Part shown: positions 34,023 to 46,479 of the stretch, piece after piece
Numbering within the stretch: the stretch's first letter is position 1
How the letters are laid out: each line of letters opens with the position of its first letter
Assembly: GCF_029784135.1 (NCBI RefSeq)
Contig: NC_073746.1
Coordinates: forward strand, 68,264,763 to 68,328,762
Length of the DNA: 64,000 bases
Direction of reading: 5' to 3'
DNA from: Toxorhynchites rutilus septentrionalis
Lineage: Eukaryota > Arthropoda > Insecta > Diptera > Culicidae
The notes under the pieces: model-generated
Seen by the model: only the letters and a program-made list of their open reading frames with translations
What the model was told of the DNA's origin: nothing
Databases searched by the model: none
Program-made: the position numbers and the translations under genes

Positions 34023-34786
34023 GGTTATACCTATGATATAACCGCAAGGTTGGCGTAGGACTGCCGTTGGTAATCATTTGTATTTTTTACAATTAGCAAT
34101 AATCGCAGTTCGAATGTTCCTCATTGGGTAAATTATTGATTAAATTATTGATTAAACTAGTGAATGAATGAAACAATTTACCATCGCAACTATCGCAAAT
34201 AGTTATCAACATTTTGCCTAATCATCTAACGGTATGCGAAGAAGTTCAGTGAGCTGGCGATATGAAGAGGCATGCAGTCCTGAATAACCGAGTCAAAGCG
34301 TTGTATTTCTACCCGCTTTTGTAGACCGTGTTAGCAAAACGAATTCCGGAGTGTAAAAATGCATGGGGTATAAAAAGTACTGCCGAGATTTGGAATGCCG
34401 ATTTTCCCAACTTTTTGGTTTCTGAATCTGTGTTGGAAAAACTGTGTTTATGTACTCGCAGCTTGCATCTAATTTGCAATGCCAATTTCCCCAGGCTTCA
34501 TGGTATTGAAGTCTGTGTTAGGGAAACATTCCGATTTGCAAAAACGATTTCAATAGCCTGGTTTGAAAGCAATTTTAAGGCTATTGAAACATGTTTTTGG
34601 GTCAAAAAGTAACAAGTATAGAACGCGTAGACATTTTATCTTTCGAATGAAGTGTTTATCATACCATTTCGTTCAGTTGTTTAGGAGCTATTAACGCTCA
34701 AAATCTTGTTCTCCGCCGTAACGCTTTCGTTTTCGAAACTTTGATTTTACACCCCGGTATAGAAAAGAAAGACGTAGTCCTACGTC
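34023..34786 (+). mobile_element. HP-family element E5 (0.76 kb)
   Basis: Both ends are clear. The left is hairpin GGTTATACCTATGATATAACC (34023-34043), then GCAAGGTTGGCGTAGGACTG. The right is TTACACCCCGGTATAGAAAAG, closing palindrome GACGTAGTCCTACGTC (34771-34786) and an A-run. The right 200 bp match E6 closely (TTTCGAATGAAGTGTTTATC; GCTATTAACGCTCAAAATCT). It includes two decayed satellite units in inverse orientation. Non-coding. Confidence 0.75.
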
Positions 34787-35515
34787 AAAAATTAAATCCA
34801 CTGAAACAAGGAAGCAAGTTGCAGCTAAACATTTTTTTAAATATTAAGACATATTTTTATATGGTTTTATTTTATAGTGAAAGAATGGTAGTGATGAAAA
34901 GAAGGTAGAAGAGCTTCTGCGAGAAATATATTCGCGGAATAAATGCGCTATCACAAGCTAAAGTTCAGGATCAGCATCGACTGCAGTTCCATCATGGTCG
35001 TACTTTTAAGCAACAAAGTTTTTGAAAACACATCCGAAAAAGAAGGTAAATTATAACTACAGCCACAGTAATACTCGACGGCTGAAATAACAAAATTTTT
35101 ATATTGTATGACTGCCAACAAAAATTAATCGGATCTCATGTGGATAGTTCCGGCGAAGCATCTTGTGCGCTGAATATTGTTCTGGTTGCCGGGGATGAAC
35201 GCGAAACTCCAAGAAAACGAAATAAACGGTAGCACAAAGGTTTTGATTTTCGTTCGGTTCATGGTGACAACAATGTGTGCAGCAGAACCTGCGAGACATG
35301 ATGCCCTCGCAAAATACCTTTGCGAATCGATGGAGAAGATACCGATATCGACTGTTGAACCACTGGAAGCTGAGTTCTTGGACTGATGCCTCACCGATTT
35401 TTATCTGAATAAGATCGTCGACCTCAATGAATCCTCAAATGTTTAAAAGTATTATCAATGGGAATGCGAGAATAAAATAAAAACGAAATTGATGTTTTTA
35501 TTGTTTCATTTTTAA
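34787..35515. other. No recognised gene; one unassigned frame
   Basis: A plus-strand frame at 35177-35386 (69 codons, LPGMNAKLQENEINGSTKVL) is slightly GC-richer and continues in other frames on both sides. It could be a transposon-protein relic, but I do not recognise it. Confidence 0.3.
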
Positions 35516-36221
35516 CTAGCTGATCCGGCGAACTTCGTCCCGCCTAAAATAGATTTTTTGATTTGAATACTTCCAAACATCCACGATTTCTTACTAAGTG
35601 AACGTTAGTGAGTCCAATCACTGAACTCTTCATTGATTGATTACCCTTTGACCCTTTACAATTTCCTTTTACTATGAATTGTTCAGTACTTCTATAAAAA
35701 TTCGTCCTTATAATATAAAATTATTTTCACACACAATTCTCGTTCAAGATTCTTCAAGCATTTGGAAATAACATGTTTCTCCGTTGTATGGAATACATGA
35801 TCGATACAGAGAATATTACAAAAAAATGACAGCTCAAATCGAACCATTCCTTCCTCGGGTTTTGCCCTTACTGACACATTTGGCCTTCCATTTTTATTTA
35901 TAGATGTAAGATATGGAAATGCGTTATTTCGCCTGAAAATCCATTTCCACTTACGAACAAAGATCAATTTCGATAGCGCAAATATCGAATGGACTAACAA
36001 CGCTTATTATGATGTAATTTTCGAACATGTGGGAATTAAATTTTCCGAATTCTCCGACCTTCCTTAAGGATTTTTCGAAAATTTTCCAATTTTTCTCTCC
36101 ACTATATTGATCTACGGGAAGAGACGAATACAACAAAATAGAGGAGGCTAAAATCGTACCATCCCTTCTTCGTGTTTTCCGCTTATCAACAGATGTTGCC
36201 TTACATTTTTATTTATATAGA
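35516..36221 (-). mobile_element. Non-autonomous Helitron (706 bp)
   Basis: On the minus strand it starts TCTATATAAATAAAAATG directly after A and ends GCGAACTTCGTCC-type hairpin sequence plus GGATCAGCTAG directly before T. These are canonical Helitron ends (5' TC, 3' hairpin and CTAG, A/T target). A second 5'-like start (TCTATAAATAAAAATG) occurs near 35902. It has no Rep/helicase coding capacity. Confidence 0.75.
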
Positions 36222-36904
36222 TTATCTTTTATATAACCAGTAAGCAGTAAATCAGGTAGTTGATACGAAAGCCTTACTAGAATTGCTTCCTATTTGAATT
36301 ATGTAGCTGGAATATTCATAAGAAATCAAACTTGAGAACGCCCTTCTCTGAAATTCATAGAACATTCACAACCCTCTGCACTCATGAAGTTCTGGAGCAC
36401 CGTTACCGCAATTTCTGGGAGTAATTATATTGTCTTTCTTGATATTTTTCAACGCTGTGTTACCGACAAAATATTGTGGAAATATTTTGAAGGAGTCAGA
36501 TACGATATAATGCACCATCATCAATGAAGCGTAGTGAATCTGTTGAGCGTTTTGCTTTGTTTTTGTTTACGTGTAATGTGCGATTCACATAGCACGTTAC
36601 GGAGAAGAACGTCTACGTTCCGTCAACGTCTCCACCAATTCACACATGCAGTCAATGCTTCCACCAGCAGCGTCACGTCAAATGCCAAACGAATGCAATG
36701 CCCTCTTTCAAATCAGCATGCCTAGAATCAGTTCTAAATTTTGAAAAATTCAATGAGAATCATTGAATTCAATTATTTATATGCTTAAACCCCGTAGTCC
36801 GCAATAATGCAATAATAATAATAAATCGAATAATTCTTTCAGCTAGTCGCGAATAATTTTCACTCCGAAATTTGGAGCTAAGAGATATGTTCGCATAAAA
36901 AGTA
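36222..36904. other. No gene recognised
   Basis: A-rich, with an ATAATAATAAT tract near 36805-36825. The frame at 36534-36725 has no motif support. Confidence 0.45.
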
Positions 36905-37140
36905 CAGTAAGTTACTTATAAAGCGATATGCTGAGGCACCACTCAGTGTCGCATTGAAGTCGGTTTTGACCAGTAATTGGACATTTGCGACTGGTGGCGA
37001 CTTTCAATGTGGGGCCATAATTTGGACCCCGAACTCAATGTTTACAAAAATGTCCAACTAGAGGTAAAAATGTCTAATTAAACGTGTTGCATCACAGATC
37101 TGTTCAATTAGCTTAATGTCGATGTTGATGTAATTTACTG
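36905..37140. mobile_element. MITE with CAGTAAATTAC termini, copy M1
   Basis: Termini CAGTAAGTTAC and GTAATTTACTG with TA on both sides (36903-36904 and 37141-37142). Internal landmarks are GCACCACTCAGTGTCGCATT, CAATGTGGGGCCATAATTTG and GTTTACAAAAATGTCCAACT. Copies M2 and M3 lie in E8 and E10. Size 236 bp, Tc1/mariner-type target, non-coding. Confidence 0.75.
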
Positions 37141-37142
37141 TA

Positions 37143-37662
37143 TAACCAAATCAAAACAAAAGCCGAGACACAAAGCCCAGACAAAAACCAAACGAGCCGT
37201 CCGTCTCCGTCAATTATTCTTTTCTACAAACCCTGCCGGTCGTTTTCGTTGAACGTATGCTGACGGGTCGTTACGTTGCTGGTGTATGTGAATGTTTTCA
37301 TGAGAATTGCATGGTAGAATCATTGACGTGTCGTGACGTGACGGGACGTGAACGTGACGTGTATGTTGTATGTGAATCGCGGCGACGCGAACGTTAGATT
37401 GTGATCACAAATCAACCGATTGCGTCAAGCGAATGTTTTAGTACAAAACGCAAGCAATGACAGTTGACGAGAAGCGACGCACAACGCTGCATTCTGGTCA
37501 CACCTTAAAATGGTTTTTGAAAAAAATGTTATTTCAGTATATTGAGAAATTTATTTCATGATTATTTTGAGGAATGATGCACAATACAGGGCGGACTCGA
37601 TTCTATACAGTTTCTGATTTCTTTTCACTGTATATAATCGAGTCAAAAAAAAACAGGAAGTG
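37143..37662. other. No gene recognised; ACGTGACG-rich tract
   Basis: An imperfect short-period tract around 37320-37365 (repeated GTGACG/GACGTG). No other feature. Confidence 0.45.
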
Positions 37663-39160
37663 GGTTATATCTATGGTATAACCGCAAGGGTGACGTAGGA
37701 CTATCGTTGATTTAGAGATCATTTGTATGAAGTTGAATCTGAATTCATTCTGAATGAATGAATATTTGGAGAACTTCGAAAACGAGAGCGTTACGTTGGA
37801 GGCACAAGGTTTTATGCATCCAATATTGGATACGGAAATATCCTACTGTTGATTGCGATTGATTGAAAAATCACAAAACCTAATGTATTTGGTCACAGTG
37901 TTACATGGATAGAAAACATTCAATTAAACTCTTTCACATGAATATATTTTGAAAATTCCCAAAGGAACTGGCAGATTATTTTCCAGCAATGATTAGATCT
38001 TTCCGGAACTTTCTCGATGCTGAATGGCATCCTAACGGAAAGAGTTCTGCGCGTGTATGTGTCGATCCTTCGCCGTCCACCTCCTGCAGCACGTTAGGCA
38101 ACGATGTTGTCTTGTCGATGTCCTCACGAAAAATGAATGTGTCTCACCACCAGAATATCGCTTAAGTATGCTTTTTGTGTGTGATTGAATCGAGAGAAGG
38201 TGTGGTTTACGATGGCAATTTGGAAGGCAAACTAGAGGGGAATGAACTCTCTGAGCTCGGAACTTTCGGCGACTGAGCAATAATCGATTGCGGGCGCATA
38301 CAATATTGGATACGGAAATATCCTACTGATGGGGAAGAATAATCTTCAGAAGCTATCCTGTTAATTGCGATTGATTGAAAAACCACAAAACCAAATGTAT
38401 TTGGTCACAGTGTCACATGGATAGAAAACATTCAATTAAACTCTTTCACATGAATATATTTTGAAAATTCCCAAAGGAACTGGCAGATTATTTTCAGTAA
38501 CGATTAGATATTTCCACATTTTCCTCGATACTGGAAGCCCACCAGTGGTTAATGCCAACTCGATAACCACCTGTTAATAGCACTTGATTGAAACATATTT
38601 GGTCACAGTGTTACATGGATAGAAAACATTCAATTAAACTCTTTAACATGAATATATATTGAAAATTCCCAGAGGAACTGGCAGATTATTTTCAGTAACG
38701 ATTAGTTATTTCCACATTTTCCTCGATACTGGAAGCCCACCAGTGGTTAATGCCAACTTGATAACCACCTGTTAATAGCCGCGCGTGTATGTGTGTGTAG
38801 CGATGTCTTCCCAGGGAACCGTTTGTGGCATCACTCTCCTCCTGATAGATTCCCTTCTGGCCTAGGGTGCACAAACAGGCTCTTGGTGACACCGTTCATC
38901 CGCGCTTTCATGATAAATAAAGAGCTTCACCGCAACAGCGACAACATTTTAAGACTATTGAAACAAGTTTTTGGATCAAAAAGTAACAAGTATATAACGC
39001 GTAGATATTTTATCTTTCGAATGAAGTGTTTATCATACCATTTCGTTCAGTTGTTTAGGAGCTATTAACGCTCAAAATCTCGGTCTCCGGCGTAACGCTT
39101 TCGTTTTCGAAACTTTGATTTTACACCCCGGTATAGAAATGAAAGACGTAGTCCTACGTC
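37663..39160 (+). mobile_element. HP-family element E6 (1.5 kb)
   Basis: The left end is hairpin GGTTATATCTATGGTATAACC (37663-37683), then GCAAGGGTGACGTAGGACTA. The right end is the palindrome GACGTAGTCCTACGTC (39145-39160) followed by six A. The interior holds three copies of a ~115-bp block (37880-37990, 38395-38500, 38598-38700; TTGGTCACAGTGTTACATGG) and the module at 38075-38145 shared with E1 and E10. No transposase was found. Confidence 0.75.
37880..38775. repeat. Three dispersed direct repeats inside E6
   Basis: The block TTGGTCACAGTGTTACATGG through AACTGGCAGATTATTTTC occurs three times. A downstream piece, CTGGAAGCCCACCAGTGGTT through ACCACCTGTTAATAG, occurs twice (38532-38580 and 38729-38778). 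This indicates segmental duplication within the element. Confidence 0.85.
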
Positions 39161-40173
39161 AAAAAAGTTTTTGATCGTTGTTTTGCATGTTTTTTTTTTC
39201 ATTTTTTGAATATGAAAGAGGAATTTGATTTTTGATTCATCCCCTTAAAGTCAGAAAACACCTTTCTCGAATGAAAAAAAAATAAATTTATCCAGGTAAT
39301 ACTCTGGTGGTACCCCGACGTGGATCGATTTTATTGAAAAATACCTCAATCCTTCCAATTTCCTCCAATTCGGCTGAATTGAAAAATTTTGGGCAAATAC
39401 GAAGCGGAAATGCGGAATTGGTGCCAAAGTGAAGAAATCGTGGAATCCAATGGCCGCAGAGGTTGACCAATAGAAAGTCCAAACTTTGATGATGGGTATC
39501 CGAAGAAAAGTACGAAAACTCATATATCTTAATATAACAACATTTTTGTACTTTTAACCAATCTCGAGATACAACTGGTTTTATGATTCTGGATTCTAAA
39601 TGAATCAACATTTAATCAATAGTATTGAGGAAAACATCATGAGATTGGTTGGCTTCATCTTCTAGTTGAACTTTTTCATCATTATTTACATACATTTATG
39701 ATGCTTCGATATAACGTACAATGCGTTATATCGAAGATTTTTAAAATGCTGTAACTTCGTGAAAAATCAACGCCTAAAGATGGAATGCCATCATTTTGAA
39801 GCTTCAACCTTCCAATTTTGGAATATTTTACAAACACATTTTCATCAAGGTGTGTATTAATTTTGTGGACAAAAAAAAATCGAAAGAAAAATCGATTTAA
39901 TTTCGTTTTTCCAAACTTTATGTAGACTAACACATTTTTTTGCTAACCAAACCAATAGCAAATTCAATGAACCTTATCCAACAACTTTAATTTGATTCTT
40001 AGAACATTTCATACAGAGATATTTCTGTTTAAATGAAAAATTTCCCCTTCGTGTTTGATGATGAATAATTCAATAAATAATGATCTCACCTCAATCCGGA
40101 AGATAGTTTTGAAAACTCAAAAAAAATCTGTACGAAACTTATTTACCTTGACGAAAAAAGAATTATTATTATT
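39161..40173. other. No gene recognised; pogo/Tigger-type fragment 39540-39745
   Basis: A fragment matching 12970-13110 (TACTTTTAACCAATC, GTTTTATGATTCTGGATTCT) and ending CGATATAACGTACAATGCGT is present. Minus-strand frames at 39251-39933 have no recognisable motif. Confidence 0.45.
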
Positions 40174-40824
40174 GACGTAGGATTACGTCTTTCGGAAACA
40201 TATTGGGGTAAAAATTGAAAATCGAAAATCGAGCACATCGTGAAAATGGTCCAATTTCAAACGCTTATTGCTCAGTCATTTCATGATGGATTGATGCCAT
40301 TTTTGCGTCAATTGATTTCGGCACCCCATAACTATTTTTTATATTGAAGAAAATAATATATGTCATGAAACTAACTATCGAACAATCGAAAAATCTCAAA
40401 TGTGTTCCCTAACAGAGACATCAAAACCAAGCTGCCTGGGGGTAATTGGCATTGCAAATATATGAAAGTCGGGGGCATTTTTATATTGCAAGTAAGGTGA
40501 GTGATACGATTAATTCTAGCAAATTGAATTTAAATTTGGAATTTTAATTTTGGTTGCTTTGTGAAAATTCATATCAATGACCTATCGTGCATTGTAAAAA
40601 ATTTAGCACAAGTGTAAGTGTAAAATTGTATATGGTAGCAGTTGTGTTAAAAATGACTTGATATATAAAACGATTTATTTCAATTTTCATAAATAAAAAC
40701 CAAGGTGTGTTCCCGCTCGAGAACGGGTCGTAACATGTTTTTACTGATGATAAAAATTGTTAATTGTGTTCGATATTGGTAATTATCTTATATTACATTG
40801 GTGATTTTTTTCTTTGTTTCCTCA
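40174..40824 (-). mobile_element. HP-family element E7, cut by the I-clade element
   Basis: It begins with the right-end palindrome in inverse form, GACGTAGGATTACGTC (40174-40189), then CTTTCGGAAACATATTGGGG. It contains a single satellite unit (40393-40480), then sequence collinear with E4 up to ATTGGTGATTTTTTTC. The E4-like sequence stops at about 40824 where the I-clade 3' region begins, and its left end was not found beyond that retroposon. Confidence 0.65.
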
Positions 40825-41142
40825 GGCTCAGTTACATAAGTTTAAAGGAGCCGAAATCTTAAATATATTTTTAAAACTATATATATGAACAATTTTCTTA
40901 AATCTATGGTTAGTAATGTGGGAAACCGATTACTCGTGGTGGACTCGAGATTAAAAGGGTGACATTTTCTCAGGAAAAGGATGGGGTATAAGGAAATTAT
41001 TACAATGTTGATAATCACACACACTCAATTCTTAAATCTATTCGTACATCAGTTGTGAATTTACATTTCATTCTTCTGTTTATAGCAAGCGGACCAATTA
41101 CTCACAAAGGAAGAAATGGAGGGTATAAGGATATAAGGATAA

Positions 41143-41994
41143 TCACACACGAACATCGATAGATTTAAGGAAAACATATATTTGGGACATGTAATCAAGG
41201 TCTAACCGAGCCAACACATCTCTCACCGGCACATTGGGCTGCCTTCCTCTAGCCCGAAGGGAGTTCTCTAAATTCGATCTGGCAACAAGATACACCTCAC
41301 ACGACCAAACAACGTGTTCGATGTCGTGGTAACCTCGGCCACAAACGCAGATATTGCTGCCGGCCAGATTGAAACGAAAGAGTAGCGCGTCTAACGAACA
41401 GTGATTGGACATGAGTCGGGAGAAGGTGCGAATAAAGTCCCGACTCAAGTCCAGACTTTTGAACCATGGTTTGTAGCTAACCTTAGGGATAATCGAGTGA
41501 AGCCACCGGCCTAATTCATCTTCGTTCCATTTGCGTTGCCAGTTAGCGATGGTATTTTTACGGACTAAAGAGTAAAATTCATTGAAGGCGATTTGACGCT
41601 GATAAATATCGCCTTCAATCGCACCTACCTTTGCTAATGAGTCAGCCCTCTCATTACCCGGAATTGAGCAATGAGAAGGGACCCACACAAAGGTAATGAC
41701 ATAACAGCGTCTGGATAAAGCACTCAAAATTTTTCGTATTCTCTCAAGGAAGTACGGCGAGTGCTTTTCCGGCCTCACTGAACGGATAGCTTCGACAGAG
41801 CTAAGACTATCCGTTACAATGTAATAGTGTTCAACAGGTCGTGAGGCGACGCTGTCCAGCGCCCAATGAATTGCTGCCAATTCAGCAATATACACTGAGC
41901 AAGGATTCTGAAGACTGTGTGAGGTGCTAAAAAATTCGTTGAACACTCCAAATCCTGTGGACTCATTTATAGTGGACCCATCAGTAAAGTACAT
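41143..41994 (-). pseudogene. I-clade ORF2: RNase H and C-terminal zinc knuckle
   Basis: The frame opens MYFTDGSTINESTGFGVF (first catalytic Asp), then AELAAIHWAL (Glu), VTDSLSSVEAI (Asp) and VPSHCSIPGNERADSLAK (His/Asp). All four RNase H catalytic positions are therefore present. A CVCGRGYHDIEHVVWSC knuckle follows. RNase H would degrade the RNA strand of the RNA-DNA hybrid. It is separated from the reverse transcriptase by a stop immediately upstream (42001), so the original polyprotein is broken. The methionine is not a natural start. Confidence 0.8.
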
Positions 41995-42000
41995 ATTATC

Positions 42001-43285
42001 TCAATTGATACCCCTATATTTTTCATCGAAGATCGTTGGAGCGATCCTCGATCGTTGGTAATCTGAATATCCATGGATATCTTGCTTCATGGACAGATCA
42101 AAATGCACAGAGGAATTGATGTAGTCAGGGAAACAAACACGGTTGGGAATATACGAAGAAGAATCAACCTGCATGGAGATGAATCCATGATATGAACTCA
42201 TGAATCCGGAGTGAAAATTTAGCTCGATTAGCCGCTCAAAATTTCCGATCACCAATAGGTTCATGACCTTACACCGGATGAAGAACCGAAGAGATAATAA
42301 ATTGAAGCGATCTTTTAGTGGGAGTAGGCCTGCCAAAACCTCGAGACTCATGGTATGCGTTGAGGGCATACATCCCAACGCAATACGGAGACAAAGATAC
42401 TGAATTCGCTCGAGTTTAATTAAGTGTGTTTTGGCAGCTGATTGAAAACAGAAACTGCCATACTCCATCACTGAGAGAATAGTTGTTCTATACAACATTA
42501 TAAGAACTTCGGGATGGGCTCCCCACCAGGTGCCGGTAATTGTACGGAGAAAATTTATTCTTTGTTGGCATTTTTTACTCAGATACCTAATATGGGCCCC
42601 CCAAGTACATTTGGAGTCGAACCAGACCCCAAGATACTTGAATGACATAGCATGAGTGATCGGTTTACCCAAAAGTTGAAGCTTTGGTTTTGCTGGTCTA
42701 TGCTTCCTAGAAAAAACCACCATCTCTGTTTTCTCCGTGGAGAATTCGATCCCTAGCCCAATGGCCCAGGTTGAAAAATTGTTCAAAGTATCTTGTAAGG
42801 GTTCTTGTAGGTCGGATTCTGTTGATCCTACGACAGACGCCACTCCATCATCTGCAAGTTGTCTTAGGCTGCAATTTTGTGTAAGGCAATTGTCGATGTC
42901 GCTTACATAGAAGTTGTACAAAAGGGGGCTTAAACATGAGCCCTGGGGGAGGCCCATGTAAGAGACCCGACTTACTGCCGAATCTCCGTGAGAAAAGTTC
43001 AAATGCTTCTCACAAAGCAAGTTATATAACATATTATTCAATAGAGGCGGCAGACCCCGAGAGTGTAATTTGTCTGTCAAAACCTCTATTGAAACAGAAT
43101 CAAAGGCCCCCTTTATGTCCAAGAATACTGAAGCCATTTGTTTTTTTTTTCGGCGTAAGCCATTTGAATTTCTGAAGAAAGCAACGCAAGACAATCATTC
43201 GTCCCCTTGCCCCTGCGGAACCCATATTGTGTATCTGAGAGTAGGCCATTCGTTTCAACCCATCGATCAAGGCTGTCAGTGGCTT
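42001..43285 (-). pseudogene. I-clade ORF2: reverse transcriptase, truncated and frameshifted
   Basis: From the truncation point: WVETNGLLSDTQYGFRRGKG, NDCLALLSSEIQMAYAEK, a frameshift in an 11-A run (about 43139-43149), then ASVFLDIKGAFDSVS (first catalytic Asp). It continues with YMGLPQGSCLSPLLYN and RQLADDGVAS, where the usual Tyr or Phe before the catalytic Asp pair is Leu. The thumb/connection region follows (KYLGVWFDSKCTWGAHI; LERIQYLCLRIALGCM). The ORF ends at a stop just before the RNase H frame. The N-terminal endonuclease and palm start are absent. Confidence 0.8.
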
Positions 43286-45027
43286 GATGTTATTGTGAAG
43301 CTTGGTTCATTTTCGGTATCCCGAACACAAGTCTATTCACTCTATCGGCAACCAGTTCAGTTCTTTCATGGAAAAATTTTCTGTATTATTATAGTATTCT
43401 AATGACTACTGTGTTTGGATTTTAGAGCAACTTCATGGAAGTTTTTCTCTTGTTAGCAATTGTAATTACTTTTTTCACAATTAGGGTGTTGAACACTTCA
43501 TTCTTCTAAAACTAAGACACAAGCGGAAAACTTTTTGTCTCAATCTAGGTCATACGGAGTCAATTAAATTTATTTTTCAAGTGCATTTTACATGAAAAAA
43601 CTTGCAACCTTTTTTCCCATCCACTGTCAAATGTTTCTCCGTTAAAGGAACAAAAGATTCTGTGACTCTGACTTTGTTCATTTACGTTTTTGGTCGACGA
43701 ACGAGAAGAAAAATTGAATTGAAATTATGTTTAGAATACCTCAATAATACTGAAATTTCTGTTTCTGCTAAATTGTACGATTCTGAACGCTAACATTGAT
43801 TTAAGAAAAAAAAAGTTCGTTCATTTCATCTGCTTACTTTTGATAGCAACACTTTTCCTATGTAGTGTACTATTATAAGAAAAGTAACATGCATAAACAA
43901 AATTTGTGACGTCACAGATTTGAAAATCATCCCACCTTTCATTTTCCATCTCGTGATAGAGTCGTGCATTGAGCACGATATGATCGTACATAACCATTCT
44001 AATACGTTTTCTAGCTACATTTAACCCGCAGAACCAGGTTCTCGTCAAAATTTTAGGGTTAGAAGATAGCGATGTTCCAAGATAATCTCCTTTACATTGG
44101 TCCCGTTAACTGATAAGTTTTTCCTGTCGGGAAATGCGGATGATTTCAAATACACACCAATTATGCCTGCCACGAAAAATGGAGAGAATTAATAATAATA
44201 AAAGCTGTTCGCAATTAACGAAGGTTTTATGTTTGACGACAGATTCCTATTCTGTTGTGCAGGGATAAAGCCGTTTCGATTTTCTAAAATCTCGGAACGA
44301 TTTCGGCCTACAAAAGTCGACAAATCTTCTAATCTCATCTGCATCATATTCTGCGATTAATACGCGAGATAAATGTACACAAGGCGATACAATTACTTGG
44401 CTGTCATTCGGCGGCAACAAATTATTCCACGTTATTACCATTGCCACATTTCGGAAACAATTAAATACCCTCAAATACCTGCTTTGTATCCCGAAGCACA
44501 ACACGGAGGCAGGCAGGCAGCTGGAGCTTCCCAATAAGCTGGGATCACTAGAGCTACGTGATATATCATCGCTAAAATGTTAATCTGCGCCACACTCTCT
44601 TTTTGCGGGACCTACCTTTCATTTTTCTTCGCTTTCGGTATTCGCCTTGTTGTCCCCCCACCACGTGTGTTTGGTTGAGGGGAATCTGCTACGCACCACC
44701 ACCCCCGGAATTGCCACAATCTGCTGCACACAGGTGTTCGAGCGGGCTGGCATAATAGAATTGTCATTGTCAAGGCTGGCCGCGAACAAAGACTCGCCCC
44801 ATACCTATACATCTTCCTTCCATGTGCTGCTCGCTTAGCTTATCATGCGAGCGCGGTAAGTAGGGTCTTTGGGTAGCAGGAATTGAATAATGTCCGGAGT
44901 TTGGGATCGAGAAAAGAAAAAGCCTAGGCTAAGGCTAACAATAGGAAAACCCTGGTTGGTTCTCGACCGATGCGGGAAGCATAAGTGATGTGCTGCTACA
45001 TGTTACAATAGCGCAGAGTCGAACTGA
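43286..45027. other. No gene recognised; GC-richer 44230-45000
   Basis: The stretch 44230-45000 is less AT-rich and not repeated elsewhere in the window. Frames on both strands have no recognisable domain. It may be single-copy intergenic or intronic DNA. Confidence 0.4.
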
Positions 45028-46479
45028 GGGTCTGGCAGCGTTGCCAATGTTCCAGTTTAAACTGGATTCTTCCAGTTTTTTTCTCCCGATCCAGTCAAGC
45101 AGTTAAATTTTAAAATCTTCCAGTTTTTTCAAATATCATCCAGTTTTATCTAAATTTTTTTTATATGTGTGCTTCTGTTTTACCCATTTTATGTAAAATG
45201 AATTCACGATGTATAAATAATATCCCTCAAAGGGATTCCAGGTGATTTTTTCGAATGTCTTTACATGGTACGAAAAAATTTCTTCAAATGTATTCACAAT
45301 CATATCGGAGGAAAATAAAACTCATAACTTCATTTTGAACAAAGTTTGATAGCTTTTCAATGTTTATTCTAATAGGTATTGTTATATAGCGCATTTCATT
45401 AAACTCACCTTGAGTTTTTGATGTTTATTTCAATAATTGTGAACAAAGAATATATTGCACAACTGCATACTAAATTTTATGAGTTTAGAAGTGATAATTG
45501 GATTGATAAACCAATTGATTGATTGAATATAGCTTCAGTTCTTCCGCTAGAACGGAACTGTGATAACTCAATTTGTTTATTTCAGCCTTCAAGTTTTGGT
45601 TGTGACTAAAACCATATCCATAAAACTAATTATTGAAACGGTATGTAACCGGAAAACCGTCGATTCGAAAAGTGGTCGTTTGAAGGATCTCGGTTAATCT
45701 TTTGTATAGTTTAGACCCAAAATAATAAAAAAACAATGTCACAATCATCCGAATTCTCGGGCGCAAATAAGCTAATGTCTTCTAGAGATGTATTCAGTCC
45801 GCTTGAAGTTCTCCAGAATTTGAAGTAAAAACCACTTAGTTGATGAATTCATTCTTTATGCTTGTGGATTTACTGTTTGGAAAAGTTTTAAAAAAGCAAG
45901 TGAATAACCCCGAGACAAAAGTCTCCGTCAATTACTAGGAACAAAAGTAAACAAGTGACACTGATAAAAAGGCGAGCGGATGACACTGTGATAAAAGTCT
46001 TTTGACTATATTTTCGGCCAAAAGTTAGAATTTCATGGAAATAACATTCTTCAAACCACGTACGTTTCATACTGAAGTGTTTTCACATATTTCATAATGT
46101 CTTCAAAATCTATTCACAAAATGAAATGTCTTCACAGTAAGTCAAATGTCTTCAAAGTGAAGACATGTTTGGCATCTCTGATCCTTCACTCACCCTTCCT
46201 ATCTCTTGATCAATTTAATTTTTTTGAAATTTATCTTTCGCTCGATCCAACGTGTATTTACATTGGATCCAAGACGGGTCTATGGTACTAGGTGAGGCCG
46301 TTTCGGCACTATGTTGGTTAGGGGAGCGGTATATGAAAACAGTACGGAAGAAAGCAGAAGGGGAATTATTTGCTTGTAGCGTGAAAGAGACAGACTGATC
46401 ACGAGCGAGCTTCGGCACTAGCGTATTGTGTTTTGTTTACAAACAAAACACAGTAGACTTCCAAGATGGCTGAAGAGTG

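Larger units (their letters stand above)
40832..43285 (-). mobile_element. I-clade (Loner-like) non-LTR retrotransposon, 5'-truncated
   Basis: It contains a reverse transcriptase followed by an RNase H domain, which among mosquito LINEs points to the I group. Coding similarity starts abruptly at about 43285 inside the reverse transcriptase (SLDRWVETNGLLSD), the usual 5' truncation of a LINE copy. The 3' UTR region (40832-41142) has two imperfect copies of a stretch ending GATAATCACACAC. It inserted into or beside E7. Confidence 0.75.

Noticed and set aside
36534..36725. 63-codon frame near 36.5 kb as a gene
   Set aside because: No motif, atypical composition for a coding region and no supporting context.
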